DNA of 45,677 nt from Myxococcales bacterium (GTDB lineage: Bacteria > Lernaellota > Lernaellaia > Lernaellales > Lernaellaceae): the NCBI GenBank assembly GCA_012517325.1, contig JAAYVF010000098.1, forward strand, positions 1 to 45,677. Reading direction: 5' to 3'. The position numbers and the translations under genes are program-made. The notes beneath the pieces are model-generated. The model was not told where the DNA came from. It saw only the letters and a program-made list of their open reading frames with translations, and did no database searches. Positions 32,638 through 43,620 of this stretch are shown in pieces. Each line of letters opens with the position of its first letter. Positions within the stretch are counted from its first letter, which is position 1.

Positions 32638-33465
32638 TCAGTTGGCTTCGGCGTCCGGACCGGCGACGAATTTTTCGCCGTGCTGTTCCAATTCCTTCTT
32701 GCGCTTGGCCAGCACCTCGCGGGCCAGTTGCATGTAGGCCTTGGCGACCTCGGCGTCCGGATCCTGACTGATGATCGGCCGGCCGACGGCGAAGGCGCTG
32801 GAGAATTCCTCCATGCGCGGGATGACGTTGCGAAACACCACTTCCTCGGGGAACGAGGCCCAGACCTGCTGGCAGACCTCGCGCGCGATGCGGTAGTTTT
32901 CGTCGTACATCGTCATCAGCAAGCCCTCGATGACCAGGTCGGGGTTGATCTGGCGGCGGACCTTGCGGATGATTTTCAGGATTTGGGTCAGGGTTTTGAG
33001 CGACAGCGGTTCGCACTGCATCGGCACCAGGACGCTGTCGGTGGCGCTCAGGGCGTAGATCGTCAGATCGCCCATGCCCGGCGGGCAGTCGATGAGAATG
33101 AAATCGCAGCTCTTGCGCAGGGCGTTGACGTATTTTTTCAGCAGGGGGGCGCTGCCCTTTTGCCGGACGAATTTTTCGAACTCGTCGGTGAGAGTGCCCT
33201 TGCCGTAGGGAATTGCCTTGAGGTAGGGCAGGACGGTGCCGTGAATCACCTCGCCCAGCTTTTTCCGACCGAGAAACACGTCGTAGAGACCGTTTTCCAT
33301 CTGCTGGCGCGACAAACCCAACCCGAAACTGACGGCATTCTGCTCATCGAGATCGAGAACGAGCGTGCGTTGCTTGAGCGTCGCCAGACTCGCGGCCAGA
33401 TTGACCGTGGTCGTGGTTTTACCGACGCCGCCTTTTTGACTGGCAATGGCGATCACCTTGCCCAT
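32638..33465 (-). CDS. parA: ParA/Soj-family ATPase
   Basis: A 275-residue ParA-type P-loop ATPase. The deviant Walker A motif KGGVGKTTTTVNLA (about 11-24), LVLDLDEQNAVSFGL (switch I region) and FILIDCPPGMGDLTIYAL (Walker B/switch II) are intact. Soj/ParA proteins use nucleoid-bound gradients to place DNA or protein cargo. No parB, parS-like site or origin genes are visible next to it, so it may be an orphan that positions another cargo. GGGAG precedes the ATG at 33465. It has its own promoter about 120 bases upstream, separating it from ruvX. Confidence 0.92.
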   Translation of the reverse strand: MGKVIAIASQKGGVGKTTTTVNLAASLATLKQRTLVLDLDEQNAVSFGLGLSRQQMENGLYDVFLGRKKLGEVIHGTVLPYLKAIPYGKGTLTDEFEKFVRQKGSAPLLKKYVNALRKSCDFILIDCPPGMGDLTIYALSATDSVLVPMQCEPLSLKTLTQILKIIRKVRRQINPDLVIEGLLMTMYDENYRIAREVCQQVWASFPEEVVFRNVIPRMEEFSSAFAVGRPIISQDPDAEVAKAYMQLAREVLAKRKKELEQHGEKFVAGPDAEAN

Positions 33466-33481
33466 CGAGAACTCCCATAAT

Positions 33482-33511
33482 TTCGCCGGTTGTCGTGCCG
33501 CCGCCGGCGAA
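33482..33511 (-). promoter_or_regulatory. Leader hairpin upstream of parA
   Basis: TTCGCCGG (33482-33489) and CCGGCGAA (33504-33511) form a perfect 8-base-pair stem with a 14-base loop. The stem ends 17 bases before the parA ATG, close to its ribosome site. The predicted transcript has a leader of about 120 bases, so the hairpin could act in RNA or be an operator dyad. Confidence 0.4.
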
Positions 33512-33591
33512 GCGAATGACTCGCGGACTTCGTTGGCATACTTTTCGAGGGTCTGTCGGTCCTCGCGGTGCCCACGAAAAAAGTTTGGGTA

Positions 33592-33620
33592 AGCATAACC
33601 AGATCGCCGGGCGGAGACAA
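33592..33620 (-). promoter_or_regulatory. Promoter of parA
   Basis: On the minus strand TTGTCT (complement of 33615-33620) and TATGCT (complement of 33592-33597) are 17 bases apart, a good sigma70-type match. Transcription would start near 33585. Confidence 0.6.
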
Positions 33621-33669
33621 GAGGCTTTTCACGTCCGGTACCGATCTTCTTCGCCGCCGAGCCGGGCTT

Positions 33670-34116
33670 TTAAACCCAGGCCGTCCGACCCCGCCGATCC
33701 AGCCACGCCTGTAAAATAATGGTCGCCGCGATCTTGTCCCGAACTTCCTTGCGATCCGCCCGCCGCAAATCGGCGGAGAGCAGGACCGATTCGGCCATGA
33801 CCGTCGACAGCCGCTCGTCCACAAACTCGATCGGCAGGTTCAGCGGTTCCAATAACTTCCCGAAGGCGCGCGCCGCCTCGGCCGCCGGGCCCTCGCTGCC
33901 GTCCATGTTGAACGGCAGGCCCAGCACGAGAACGTCGATTTCCCGTTCCGCGACGACTTTCCGGATCGCCTCCAGATCCTTCGCCGGGCCGGAGCGGCGC
34001 ACCACCGCCAGCGGCTGCGCGGTCAGGCCGAGCGGATCGGACACCGCCAGCCCCAGCCGCACCGAGCCGACGTCGATGGCCAGCGCCCGCACCAACGGCC
34101 GTCCGGATTCCGTCAT
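33670..34116 (-). CDS. ruvX: RuvX/YqgF Holliday-junction resolvase-like protein
   Basis: A 148-residue YqgF-family protein with an RNase H-like fold. ALAIDVGSVRLGLAVSD (with the first catalytic Asp), VLGLPFNMDGSEGPAA and FVDERLSTVMAE are the family hallmarks, and a final conserved Asp lies in VRDKIAATIILQAWLD. YqgF acts in rRNA 5'-end processing in E. coli and has been shown to resolve junctions in some bacteria. It is the terminal gene of the minus operon after rmlA (16-base gap). Confidence 0.94.
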   Translation of the reverse strand: MTESGRPLVRALAIDVGSVRLGLAVSDPLGLTAQPLAVVRRSGPAKDLEAIRKVVAEREIDVLVLGLPFNMDGSEGPAAEAARAFGKLLEPLNLPIEFVDERLSTVMAESVLLSADLRRADRKEVRDKIAATIILQAWLDRRGRTAWV

Positions 34117-34132
34117 GTCGCCGTGCCGCCTT

Positions 34133-35206
34133 TCAAAACAGCCGCACGTCGGACGAATCGCCGAGCATGAGGCGAATGGCCCGCGGTTTCAGTTGGCTGG
34201 GCGCGACCGTCACGTCGCGGCCGATCAGGCTGTCGCAGATACGGCCGTCAATATCCGACAGGCGGCTGTTTTCCAGAATGATCGAATGCTCGATTTCGCA
34301 ATGGCGAATGGTGCAATCGTGGTAGACGGCGGTGAACGGCCCGATGTAGCTGTTTTCGACGACCGTATTGCGCCCGATGATCGCCGGCCCGCGAACCGTG
34401 GAATTGACGATCCGCGCCCCTGACTGGACGACCACCTTGAATTCCAGCGTGGAATCGACCACTTGCCCGCGCACGTCGGTTTCGAACGAATCGAGCACCA
34501 TCCGGTTGGCCTCGAGCATGTCCTCGAGCTTGCCGGTATCTTTCCACCAACCGGTCACCATGTGGCTGCGCACCTCCTTGCCGGCGTCGACCAGCCACTG
34601 GATGGCGTCGGTGATCTCCAGTTCGCCGCGCGCCGACGGCTTGATGCCGCGCACGGCGTCCCAGATCGCCCGCCGGAACATGTAGACGCCGACGAGCGCG
34701 AGGTTGCTTTTGGGCTGGGCCGGTTTTTCCTCGAGCCGGGTCACGCGGCCGTTGGCGTCGAGCATCGCCACGCCGAAGGAACTGGGATTGGGCACGGCGG
34801 CCAGCATGATCTGGGCGTCGGCCTGACCATGGCGGAATTCGGCGACCAGTTCCTTGATGCCGTGCAGGATGAGGTTGTCGCCGAGGTACATGACGAACGG
34901 CGTGTCGCCGAGAAAATCCCGCGCTTCGAGCACGGCGTGCGCCAGGCCCAGCGGCGCGCTCTGGTGGATGTAGGTCACCTTGACGCCGAAGGCCGAGCCA
35001 TCGCCCACGGCGGCCTCGATTTCCCGCGCGGTGTCGCCCACGACGATGCCCAGGTCCGTGATGCCCGCGTCGCGGATCGCGCGAATGCCGTAGAACAGCA
35101 CCGGCTCGTTGGCCACCGGCACCAACTGCTTGGCGCTGGTGTGAGTGATCGGCCGCAGCCGCGTGCCCTTGCCGCCGGAAAGAATCAGCCCCTTCAATTC
35201 GCTCAT
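34133..35206 (-). CDS. rmlA: Glucose-1-phosphate thymidylyltransferase, long form
   Basis: A 357-residue sugar-nucleotidyltransferase. GLILSGGKGTRLRPITHTSA (about 6-25) is the nucleotide-binding signature, with LGDNLILHGI, FGVAMLD and RLEEKPAQPKSN later in the domain. After about residue 240 the sequence becomes hexapeptide-like (VVDSTLEF..., GPAIIGRNTVVENSYIG), a left-handed beta-helix. This N+C architecture is the 'long' RmlA type (about 355 residues) rather than the 290-residue RmlA. It would make dTDP-glucose for deoxysugar pathways; rmlBCD are not in the window. GGAGGAAAG precedes the ATG. It may supply the polysaccharide operon. Confidence 0.9.
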   Translation of the reverse strand: MSELKGLILSGGKGTRLRPITHTSAKQLVPVANEPVLFYGIRAIRDAGITDLGIVVGDTAREIEAAVGDGSAFGVKVTYIHQSAPLGLAHAVLEARDFLGDTPFVMYLGDNLILHGIKELVAEFRHGQADAQIMLAAVPNPSSFGVAMLDANGRVTRLEEKPAQPKSNLALVGVYMFRRAIWDAVRGIKPSARGELEITDAIQWLVDAGKEVRSHMVTGWWKDTGKLEDMLEANRMVLDSFETDVRGQVVDSTLEFKVVVQSGARIVNSTVRGPAIIGRNTVVENSYIGPFTAVYHDCTIRHCEIEHSIILENSRLSDIDGRICDSLIGRDVTVAPSQLKPRAIRLMLGDSSDVRLF

Positions 35207-35225
35207 CCGCTTTCCTCCGCCCGGT

Positions 35226-35888
35226 TCAGGGCACGTAGCGCACCCAGGTGTCCAGGCCTTCGCGCTCGCGCATCGCCGAGGCCATGGCCCGCGCGCCGGC
35301 TTCCGTGGCGTACTGGCCGATGCTGACGCGGTACCAGGTGCCGCGCTCGCCGAGGTCGGCTTGCTCGACCGCCGAGACGTTGCCGGAGGAGACCATGCGG
35401 TTGTACATCGCCATGGCTTCCTCGCGCGTCGGATACGAGCCGATCTGCACGGTCCAGTAATCGCCGCCCTTCGGGGGCGCGGGGAGCGAGCCGATCGGCA
35501 CCTGCGCTTTCGTGGGATCGATCGCCGGCGCCAGGTCGGCGGCGGTCGGCGGCGGGGTCATGGTGGGCGGCGGCAATTCGGCCGGCGGCGGGGTGAGCGC
35601 CGCGGGAGTCGCCGCGGGCGGCGTCAGCCCGGCGTCGTTGTGCAGCAGCGCATCGATGCCGACGGCGGCGTTGTTACCGGCGGCCAGGTCGACCGGCGCG
35701 GGCGTCGGCGACGCGGCCGGCGCGCCGGTTTGCGCCGCCATTTCCAGTTGGCCCATGCCTTTGCCCACGACCACGCCCAGGCTGAACATGATCGCCACGA
35801 CGAGCAGTTCGCCGGCCAGCAGGTAGGCGATGTGGCGGTTGTCCAGCTTGATCTCGTACTTGGTCCGCAGCTTGCGCAGATCCCTCAT
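35226..35888 (-). CDS. SPOR-domain membrane protein
   Basis: A 220-residue bitopic membrane protein. A short basic N-terminus (1-19) is followed by one transmembrane helix (about 20-43), a long Pro/Ala/Thr-rich linker (about 55-135) and a C-terminal SPOR domain (DYWTVQIGSYPTREEA to the end). SPOR domains bind peptidoglycan stripped of stem peptides at the division septum, so the protein probably localises to midcell in the periplasm. It overlaps the end of the nitrilase-fold gene by 4 bases and lies 19 bases ahead of rmlA. No catalytic domain is present. Confidence 0.92.
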   Translation of the reverse strand: MRDLRKLRTKYEIKLDNRHIAYLLAGELLVVAIMFSLGVVVGKGMGQLEMAAQTGAPAASPTPAPVDLAAGNNAAVGIDALLHNDAGLTPPAATPAALTPPPAELPPPTMTPPPTAADLAPAIDPTKAQVPIGSLPAPPKGGDYWTVQIGSYPTREEAMAMYNRMVSSGNVSAVEQADLGERGTWYRVSIGQYATEAGARAMASAMREREGLDTWVRYVP

Positions 35889-36772
35889 GTCGCGCTTTCT
35901 CCTTCCTCCCCGGACGGTTCGGCGGCCGGCGCGGGCTCAACCACCGCTTCCGTCAAGCGCCCGTATTGATCGGGTCGCCGGCCCGGCAACAACGGCCAGT
36001 CGCGGCGAATGATCGGCACCACCCGCCGATCCACTTCCCACAGCGAAACCCCTTCGGCGTCGGCCGCCGGATCGTCGAGCAGGTCGCCGGTCGGCGTCGC
36101 GCACAGCGAACCGCCCGCGAACTCGAAGTCGTTTTCCCGGCCGACGCGACCGACGCGGCAGACCCACAGGCCGTTGGTGAACGCGCCGGCCAGCGCCACG
36201 CGCTGCCAGAGGTCGTCGTTGGCGGCCGTGACGGCCATCGGCGCCGCGACGATTTCCGCGCCGGCGAGCGCCAGCAGCCGCAGCCCCTCGGGATACAGCA
36301 TGTCCCACCCGAGTTGGATGCCGAGCTTGCCCAGCGGCGTCTCGAAAACCGGGAATCCCTTGTCGCCGGGTGCGAAATAATGCCGCTCTTCCCAGCCGGG
36401 CAACTGCGGCACGTGAATCTTGCGATATAGGCCCGCGGTCTCACCGTCGTCTTTCAGCAAAACCGCCGAGTTGTAGAGCAGGCCCGACGCCTCGTCCTTC
36501 TCGAAAAACGGCACGACCAGATACAGCTTGTGCTCCCGGGCTTTTTCCCGCATCGCCGCGATCAGCGGCCCGTCGCTCGGCTGGGCGAGTTCCTTCGCCT
36601 CGTCGCCGAGTTGGTGGACGAACCACGGATAGGCCCACAGTTCCGGCAGAATCGCCAGCTTCGCATGATTGGCGGCCGCGACGGCGATCATCTCGCCCGC
36701 GCGGCGCAGATTGCGTTCGCGATCGTCCGAGCCGGCGATCTGGATGCCGGCGACTTTCATTTTCGGCTTCAT
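35885..36772 (-). CDS. Nitrilase-superfamily protein lacking the catalytic Cys
   Basis: A 295-residue carbon-nitrogen hydrolase-fold protein. Glu44 (ILPELWAYPW), Lys118 (LYRKIHVPQ) and the second Glu region (WEERHYFAPGD) are conserved. At the nucleophile position, where the family has Cys in a G-x-x-x-C-x-D-x-x-x-P-E motif, the sequence reads GIQLGWDMLYPEG: Gly155 replaces Cys, from a GGG codon. Classical amidase or nitrilase catalysis is therefore not expected. The frame is otherwise intact to the end, so this looks like a pseudoenzyme rather than a decaying gene. The ATG at 36772 overlaps the upstream hydrolase stop (ATGA). Confidence 0.88.
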   Translation of the reverse strand: MKPKMKVAGIQIAGSDDRERNLRRAGEMIAVAAANHAKLAILPELWAYPWFVHQLGDEAKELAQPSDGPLIAAMREKAREHKLYLVVPFFEKDEASGLLYNSAVLLKDDGETAGLYRKIHVPQLPGWEERHYFAPGDKGFPVFETPLGKLGIQLGWDMLYPEGLRLLALAGAEIVAAPMAVTAANDDLWQRVALAGAFTNGLWVCRVGRVGRENDFEFAGGSLCATPTGDLLDDPAADAEGVSLWEVDRRVVPIIRRDWPLLPGRRPDQYGRLTEAVVEPAPAAEPSGEEGESAT

Positions 36773-37539
36773 TGACTTGCGTTGACTCCCTGGATGTTCT
36801 GCTTCAACCACGAAACGATTTCCGCGTTGGCCTCGGGTTTCGCCGTCAGAATATTCGTGCCGTGCGCGTCGCCTTGCTCCAGTGTCCGCACGACGGCGCG
36901 ATCCTTGGCCGCCGCCGCCAGCGCCGCGCATGAATCGAACGAATACCGGTCGCCGCGCGAGGCGTAGAAAAACATTTTACCCGCGAAACGGTTCACGTCC
37001 GCGTCGATTTTCACGCTCCGGTAATCGCGGCCCGGACTGAGCAGCACCACCGCGCGGATCGCGCCCGGATGCGCCGCGGCGAATTTCACCGCCAGATTCG
37101 CGCCGATGCTCGCGCCAACGATGCCGATGCGCCCGGGATCGACGTTTTTCTCCTTGATCAGGTAGTTGTACGCGGCTTCCACGTCGCGGATCATGCCTTG
37201 AAACTCGACGTCCTTGAACTGATGCCAATCGAGCTTCTTCCCGCCGGGGCCTTGAGTGGATTCGCCGTGCCCGCGCAGGTCGATCGCGACCGAACAGAAA
37301 TTTTCCTTTGCCGCCAGCGCGGAAAAATCGCGCCAGTCGGCCCGCGTCCGGTTCATCATGTGCAAGAGCACCAGGCCGCCGCTGCCGGCCGCGCCGCTGT
37401 CGCGATAGGTCGCGGCGACGCGCACGCCGTCGCTGGCGGTCAGGGTAAAATCCCGCGCCGACCCCTCGCCGGCCGCGACGATGCCGGTCAGGGCCGCCGC
37501 GAGCGCGACGACCGCGACGATCCAACCCAGCGATTTCAT
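36769..37539 (-). CDS. Exported alpha/beta hydrolase
   Basis: A 256-residue alpha/beta hydrolase with an N-terminal signal sequence (about 1-24). The strand-loop LVLLHMMNRTRADWRDF, VAIDLRGHGES and the nucleophile elbow VGASIGANLA (Ser144) are typical; SRGDRYSF and GDAHGTNIL provide plausible Asp and His. It should be a periplasmic esterase or lipase-like enzyme; the substrate is unknown. I chose ATG 37539 because GGAG precedes it and the signal peptide starts there. It heads the minus operon running through the nitrilase-like, SPOR, rmlA and ruvX genes. Confidence 0.88.
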   Translation of the reverse strand: MKSLGWIVAVVALAAALTGIVAAGEGSARDFTLTASDGVRVAATYRDSGAAGSGGLVLLHMMNRTRADWRDFSALAAKENFCSVAIDLRGHGESTQGPGGKKLDWHQFKDVEFQGMIRDVEAAYNYLIKEKNVDPGRIGIVGASIGANLAVKFAAAHPGAIRAVVLLSPGRDYRSVKIDADVNRFAGKMFFYASRGDRYSFDSCAALAAAAKDRAVVRTLEQGDAHGTNILTAKPEANAEIVSWLKQNIQGVNASQ

Positions 37540-37635
37540 GATCTCCACCCCAAATAGTACGAATGTATTGTTTCTTTTATCAGGGGTGCCTTGGGGACGG
37601 CAAGTGGCAGCCGGGCCCCAGGTCGTCGAAAAGCG

Positions 37636-37686
37636 AAAAAACGCCGGCCCGAAACCCGCTTCAGCGAGTCTCGGACCGGCGCGTTT
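37636..37686 (-). terminator. Rho-independent terminator of ppdK
   Basis: On the minus strand AAACGC/GCGTTT and CGG..CCGA/TCGG..CCG pairings give a long, slightly bulged stem (left arm from 37639, right arm to 37686). It is followed by six T residues (complement of 37636-37641). It begins about 20 bases beyond the ppdK stop and separates ppdK from the hydrolase operon. Confidence 0.8.
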
Positions 37687-37705
37687 CAAGCACAAATAGA
37701 GAGAA

Positions 37706-40426
<2,721 letters not shown>

Positions 40427-40455
40427 CATTCGCACTCCTTTTCAGCGGTCAATTG

Positions 40456-40498
40456 TGGCCAAGTCAATAGAAAGTAAGCCGTTTATTGGCCATGTCAA
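40456..40498 (-). promoter_or_regulatory. Paired 12-base direct repeats upstream of ppdK
   Basis: On the minus strand TTGACATGGCCA (complement of 40487-40498) and TTGACTTGGCCA (complement of 40456-40467) are 31 bases apart start to start, about three helical turns. The first includes a consensus -35 (TTGACA) with TACTTT at 16 bases as possible -10. The pattern suggests a dimeric activator or repressor site at the ppdK promoter. Confidence 0.5.
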
Positions 40499-40557
40499 CG
40501 GTTTCACCCGGTTACGCCTCGCCGCGTCCGGCCCCCGCGTTCCCGGGCGGGATAGAA

Positions 40558-43500
40558 TTATTTTTTCTCCGCGTCCACGCCGCGGGAGATGACTCCGATG
40601 CCTTTACGTCCATCCACCAACGCCGTCAAGGGCCCCGACAGCCGAACGTGCCGCAAAAACTCCGTTTCGGCCACCGCCTCGTGCCCGTCCAGCCATTGCC
40701 AATCGACGAACCCGGCCGCGCTCGTCGCTTTGTCCGCCCCCGGCGGAATCGTGAAATACCCGACGCCCAGGCTGGTGATATTGTGGAAGAAATGGCTGCC
40801 CTGTGAGGGATCGACGGTGAAAGAGGCCGGCGAGGCTTCGATGATGATCTTGGCGTTGGAAATCTGCGACCAGGTGACGGGAATGCCCAGCCAATGATCG
40901 CTGCTGCCCCAACGGCCGGGGCCGATCAGGACGTAGCTGCGTTTTTCCTCGTACAGCCGATGGTTCATCGCCCCGACCTGCCGCGCGATTTCGGCGGAGC
41001 GGGCCGGATCGAACTCGCCGTGCTTGACGTAAACGATGTCCCGCAGTTCCGGGTAGCTGCCGTGCCCCATCGCCGACAGCGAACGGCAGAGAACCCGATC
41101 GCCGTTCATTTCCTCGGTGTCCACCGCCGTCAGTTCCGATTTGGTGACGATCGGCCGCAGTTGCAACGGATACAACGTCGGCGGCCGCGGCACGGCGCCG
41201 CGCGGCAACCGGCGGCCGAAGTCGCCCAGGTCGCAGGCGAATTCGACCTCGACGGCGCAACTCATTCCGGCCGAGGTCAGCGCCAGCAATTCGTCGAGCG
41301 CCTTGTCGAGCGGAATCGCGCCGTATTTCAGGATGTTGTTGAAGGTCACGACCCAGGGGCCGGCGGCGTCCGGGCCGTCGACAATCGCGTCGACGCCGGG
41401 ATCGTAATGGCTGGCGACCCGCGCCAGGGTGCCGTCGGCCTCGGCCTCGGAGAGCGGATAGCTGCGGATGTGCCCCAATCCCGTGCCCAGGCCGTCGTCG
41501 CTGCCGGCGCTCAGATCGAGGCTGTAAAAGCGGTTTTGCGAATTTTTCAGAAACATCGTCGGCACCGCGAATTGCGGCGTGACCCGGGGATGGCGCGGGC
41601 TGAACCGGAACGTGTGGCCGCCCTCGACCACCATCCGCCCCAGGCCGAACGCCAGTTGCGCCACGCCGTCCTCCGCTTTTTGCGGCCCGATCGGATAGTA
41701 GTTGTACGACTGCGCCACGCCGGCGAAATGCGGATAGAATCGGCCGCCGTAAGGCTGCCCGACCACCCGCTCGATCACCACCGCCATCTTTTCCTGCTCG
41801 ATCCGGTGGCCGGTGTTTTCGATGTAGGCCTTGGCGTCGGCGTGGAACGTCGAGGCGTAAACGAGCTTGACGGCGTTGCTCAGTTGCATCAACCGTTTCA
41901 TGGGATTGGTCGAATTGTTCGCCAGCATGATCGTCTGGTAGATGCCCGCGAAGGGGTGCGACATGTCGTCCTCGAGCAGGCTCGACGACCGCACCGCCAA
42001 CGGACAATGCAAATGATCCAGAATGATCTGCAGACATTCCATCACCCGCGCCGGCAGCCGCGACTGCAGGAATCGGTGATTGATCTGGGCGTCGTCCTCG
42101 CAGGTGAAGGCGAACCGGTGCAGCTCGTTCTCCGCGAGAAACTGGTCGAAATAATCGGTCGCGATGGCGAAGCTTTGCGGAATCTTGGCGGCCATGCCGC
42201 CCAACATTCCCCGATACGGGTGGCTGGTCATGAGCAGGTTGATGAAGGCCAACCCGCGCGCCTTGCCGCCCAGCGAGCCCGTGCCGATCCGCTGAAACAG
42301 GCTGTCAATGTCGAAGTGGTCGACCGAAAAGTCGGTGATGATGCCCTCGCCCTCGAACCGGCGCAGTTCGCGCAGCGCCTGCAGCACGTGCCCGCGCACG
42401 TCCTCGATCGTCTTGAAGTCGCTGACCTTCCGCGGCCGCAGGCGGGCGGCGGTTTCGAATTCGCTGCGGGCCATCAGCCAGTTGGAAATGTGATTGCGCA
42501 GCGCGTGGTATTCGAGCGACTCGGCGGGGATGGTCTCGATGATCTGTTCCAGTTCGCGCATGTCGGTGGCGCGGGCGATTTCCTCGCCGTGCGGCAGGCG
42601 AAAAACGAAATCGCCGAAGCCCAGGTGATTCTGCAGGAACTGGTTGATTTCGTGCAGCAGCGAGGAGGAATTTTTGTTGAGGAACCGCGCGCCGAGGCGA
42701 TGGGCCGGCGCGGCGAATTCCTCGTTGGCCGATTGAAAGAGAATCGGCAGGTCCGGCATCCGGCCGCGGACCCATTCGGTCAACCGCAACCCGGCGTCCT
42801 TTTCGTGGCGGCCGGCGCGCTCGAATCCGGCGTCGGTGATCAGGGCGATCAGGTTGTCGCGGTATTTTTCGATCAGCTCGATGGCCGATTCGTAGTGGGT
42901 GGCGGCCAGCACCTTGGGCCGGGTGCGCATGCGCATCAGCTTTTGCAGTTGGTTAAGGCCCTCGGAAAAAAGGCGCTGCGACTGCTTCATCATTTCCGGG
43001 TACAGGTCGGCCAGATATTCGGAAAAGAAGCGGATGGAATCCTCGACCAGCAGAATGACCCGGACGTCGGCGATCTCGATGTCGTGGTCGACGTTCTCGC
43101 GGTCCTCGATGTACTTGATGATGGCCAGCAGGATCGCCGCGTTGCCGTTCCAACTGAACACCGCGTCGATGTAAGGCGAATCGTTGAGCGACCGCAGGCT
43201 TTCCAATTCGTGGTTGTCGAACGCCAGCACCACCAGCGGTTTGCCCGGACGCAGTTCCTTCACCCGCCGGCCGAATTCCAGCAGATCGGTGTCCGCCAGC
43301 CGCGGCATCACCAGCACCAGATCGAAACGCCGTTTTTCGAGCGCCTGGATCGCCTCCTCGCCGGTCCGCACGTGGGTGAACCGCGGCGCGCTGGACAGCG
43401 CCAGGGATTTGTATTCGAGAAACACCTGCTCGGTGAGGTGGCCGTCTTCCTGCAGAATGAACGCGTCGTAAAGCGAGGAAACCAGGAGCACCTCGCGGAC

Positions 43501-43563
43501 GCGATGCGGCATCAGGTGATGGTATTGCCGATAACGCAACGAAGCGGTCGGTTGTCCGGCCAT
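40558..43563 (-). CDS. Double-receiver protein with PPDK-type ATP-grasp domain
   Basis: A 1001-residue protein. Residues about 22-150 are receiver-like but lack the phospho-acceptor Asp (FDLVLVMPRL) and the conserved Lys. Residues about 168-310 form a second receiver with Glu174-Asp175, Asp244 (LITDAG) and Lys297 (FLNK) in the expected places. After a helical region, residues about 425-870 match the PEP-synthase/PPDK N-terminal ATP-binding domain: GTGSLGGKARGLAF, LAVRSSSLLEDDMSHPFAG and later GPGRWGSSDHWLGIPV. No swivelling phosphohistidine domain or PEP barrel follows. The ATG at 43563 has GGGGAAGG upstream. It lies between gdhA and ppdK. Function unknown; a phosphorylation-controlled ATP-dependent enzyme or sensor is plausible. 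Confidence 0.85.
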   Translation of the reverse strand: MAGQPTASLRYRQYHHLMPHRVREVLLVSSLYDAFILQEDGHLTEQVFLEYKSLALSSAPRFTHVRTGEEAIQALEKRRFDLVLVMPRLADTDLLEFGRRVKELRPGKPLVVLAFDNHELESLRSLNDSPYIDAVFSWNGNAAILLAIIKYIEDRENVDHDIEIADVRVILLVEDSIRFFSEYLADLYPEMMKQSQRLFSEGLNQLQKLMRMRTRPKVLAATHYESAIELIEKYRDNLIALITDAGFERAGRHEKDAGLRLTEWVRGRMPDLPILFQSANEEFAAPAHRLGARFLNKNSSSLLHEINQFLQNHLGFGDFVFRLPHGEEIARATDMRELEQIIETIPAESLEYHALRNHISNWLMARSEFETAARLRPRKVSDFKTIEDVRGHVLQALRELRRFEGEGIITDFSVDHFDIDSLFQRIGTGSLGGKARGLAFINLLMTSHPYRGMLGGMAAKIPQSFAIATDYFDQFLAENELHRFAFTCEDDAQINHRFLQSRLPARVMECLQIILDHLHCPLAVRSSSLLEDDMSHPFAGIYQTIMLANNSTNPMKRLMQLSNAVKLVYASTFHADAKAYIENTGHRIEQEKMAVVIERVVGQPYGGRFYPHFAGVAQSYNYYPIGPQKAEDGVAQLAFGLGRMVVEGGHTFRFSPRHPRVTPQFAVPTMFLKNSQNRFYSLDLSAGSDDGLGTGLGHIRSYPLSEAEADGTLARVASHYDPGVDAIVDGPDAAGPWVVTFNNILKYGAIPLDKALDELLALTSAGMSCAVEVEFACDLGDFGRRLPRGAVPRPPTLYPLQLRPIVTKSELTAVDTEEMNGDRVLCRSLSAMGHGSYPELRDIVYVKHGEFDPARSAEIARQVGAMNHRLYEEKRSYVLIGPGRWGSSDHWLGIPVTWSQISNAKIIIEASPASFTVDPSQGSHFFHNITSLGVGYFTIPPGADKATSAAGFVDWQWLDGHEAVAETEFLRHVRLSGPLTALVDGRKGIGVISRGVDAEKK

Positions 43564-43583
43564 CGCCCCTTCCCCCACGTGTT

Positions 43584-43620
43584 AAAAAGGCGGGAGTATT
43601 CTAAAGAGAATACCCCCGCC
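43584..43620 (-). terminator. Rho-independent terminator of gdhA
   Basis: GGCGGG-A-GTATTCT (43589-43602) pairs with AGAATAC-C-CCCGCC (43607-43620) around an AAAG loop, with a single mismatch. It is followed on the minus strand by five T residues (complement of 43584-43588). It starts 20 bases after the gdhA stop and ends about 20 bases before the next start codon. Confidence 0.85.
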
